The position numbers were made by a program, and so were the translations under genes. The notes beneath the pieces were generated by a model. That model made no database searches and was not told the DNA's origin. It saw only the letters and a list, made by a program, of their open reading frames with translations. From positions 62,001-126,000 of the forward strand of contig NZ_FOKT01000001.1 of the NCBI RefSeq assembly GCF_900112305.1: a stretch of 64,000 nt of DNA. The letters run 5' to 3'. Positions 63,838 to 64,000 of this stretch are shown in pieces. The stretch comes from Microbulbifer thermotolerans (GTDB lineage: Bacteria > Pseudomonadota > Gammaproteobacteria > Pseudomonadales > Cellvibrionaceae). Numbering within the stretch: the first letter of the stretch is position 1; each line of letters starts with the position of its first letter.

Positions 63838-64000
63838 TTCATTTAATACTTAAATGACTTTTTGTTACAGTTTTTTTCAGTAATACTGACACTTGATTCA
63901 ACTGGTCAATATTTGATTGAAGATTGCGGTCGAATCCCATATTCTGGCTCAACACTTTGGTGTTGTCGCTGAAGTAGGAAACACATAACAATAAATTTCC
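63838..64000. other. AT-rich leader of a gene beyond the window
   Basis: No gene starts before the window ends. The AT-rich sequence with a possible ribosome site (GAAGTAGGAAA near 63971) suggests the promoter and leader of a next gene on the plus strand. Confidence 0.35.

Noticed and set aside
1..64000. rRNA or tRNA genes
   Set aside because: None were seen by eye in the intergenic regions; short or unusual tRNAs could still be missed without a scan.

Overview
The window looks like a chromosomal segment of a marine gammaproteobacterium. The gene order proA-nadD-rsfS-rlmH-mrdA-mrdB-mltB-rlpA-dacA-ybeD-lipB-lipA, the DcaP-like porin, the SSF-type sensor kinase beside acs and the BCCT carrier fit Cellvibrionales, and Microbulbifer is a plausible guess. 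The genus is inferred from gene content only. No rRNA or tRNA gene was seen.

Region 1 (1-10.4 kb) is a dense plus-strand cluster: the end of proA, NAD synthesis (nadD), ribosome factors (rsfS, rlmH), cell elongation and peptidoglycan genes (mrdA/PBP2, mrdB/RodA, mltB, rlpA, dacA), then lipoate genes (ybeD, lipB, lipA). Several genes overlap by a few bases.

Region 2 (10.9-36.6 kb) is ordinary accessory chromosome: a secreted prolyl oligopeptidase, a glutamate decarboxylase, a DUF1540 protein, then an acetate-use block. That block has an SSF-histidine kinase hybrid like CrbS, a LuxR-type regulator like CrbR, acs, a DcaP-like porin, a DUF4212 protein and an acetate/solute:cation symporter. After it come a GNAT acetyltransferase, a BetT-like carrier, arfB, an Ldh_2 oxidoreductase, DUF6644/DUF6152 genes, a DUF2799 lipoprotein, an amidase and an aminotransferase. 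A MITE-like intergenic repeat of about 213 bp with 15-bp terminal inverted repeats occurs several times here.

Region 3 (about 37.8-42.0 kb) is AT-rich and reads as an integron cassette array without a visible integrase. Small plus-strand genes each end in an attC-like site, several with the pairing and extrahelical bases expected of attC. Two consecutive cassette genes carry single in-frame stop codons, and one cassette holds only a 53-residue ORF.

Region 4 (44.8-58.3 kb) is the most unusual part. Eight copies of a ~1.29-kb element encode an HUH/Y1 transposase of the RAYT type. All are in one orientation; three are intact and five are decayed. They alternate with six short modules. Each module starts with the C-terminal tail, or the whole C-terminal module, of a polymorphic (Rhs-like) toxin and continues with a probable immunity gene. 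This looks like an archive of orphan toxin/immunity modules separated by near-identical elements that could drive module exchange.

Region 5 (58.8-63.6 kb) is an operon for a GldA/GldF-GldG-like ABC system: an ATPase, a fused permease/auxiliary protein and a DUF4340 protein, with a terminator after it.
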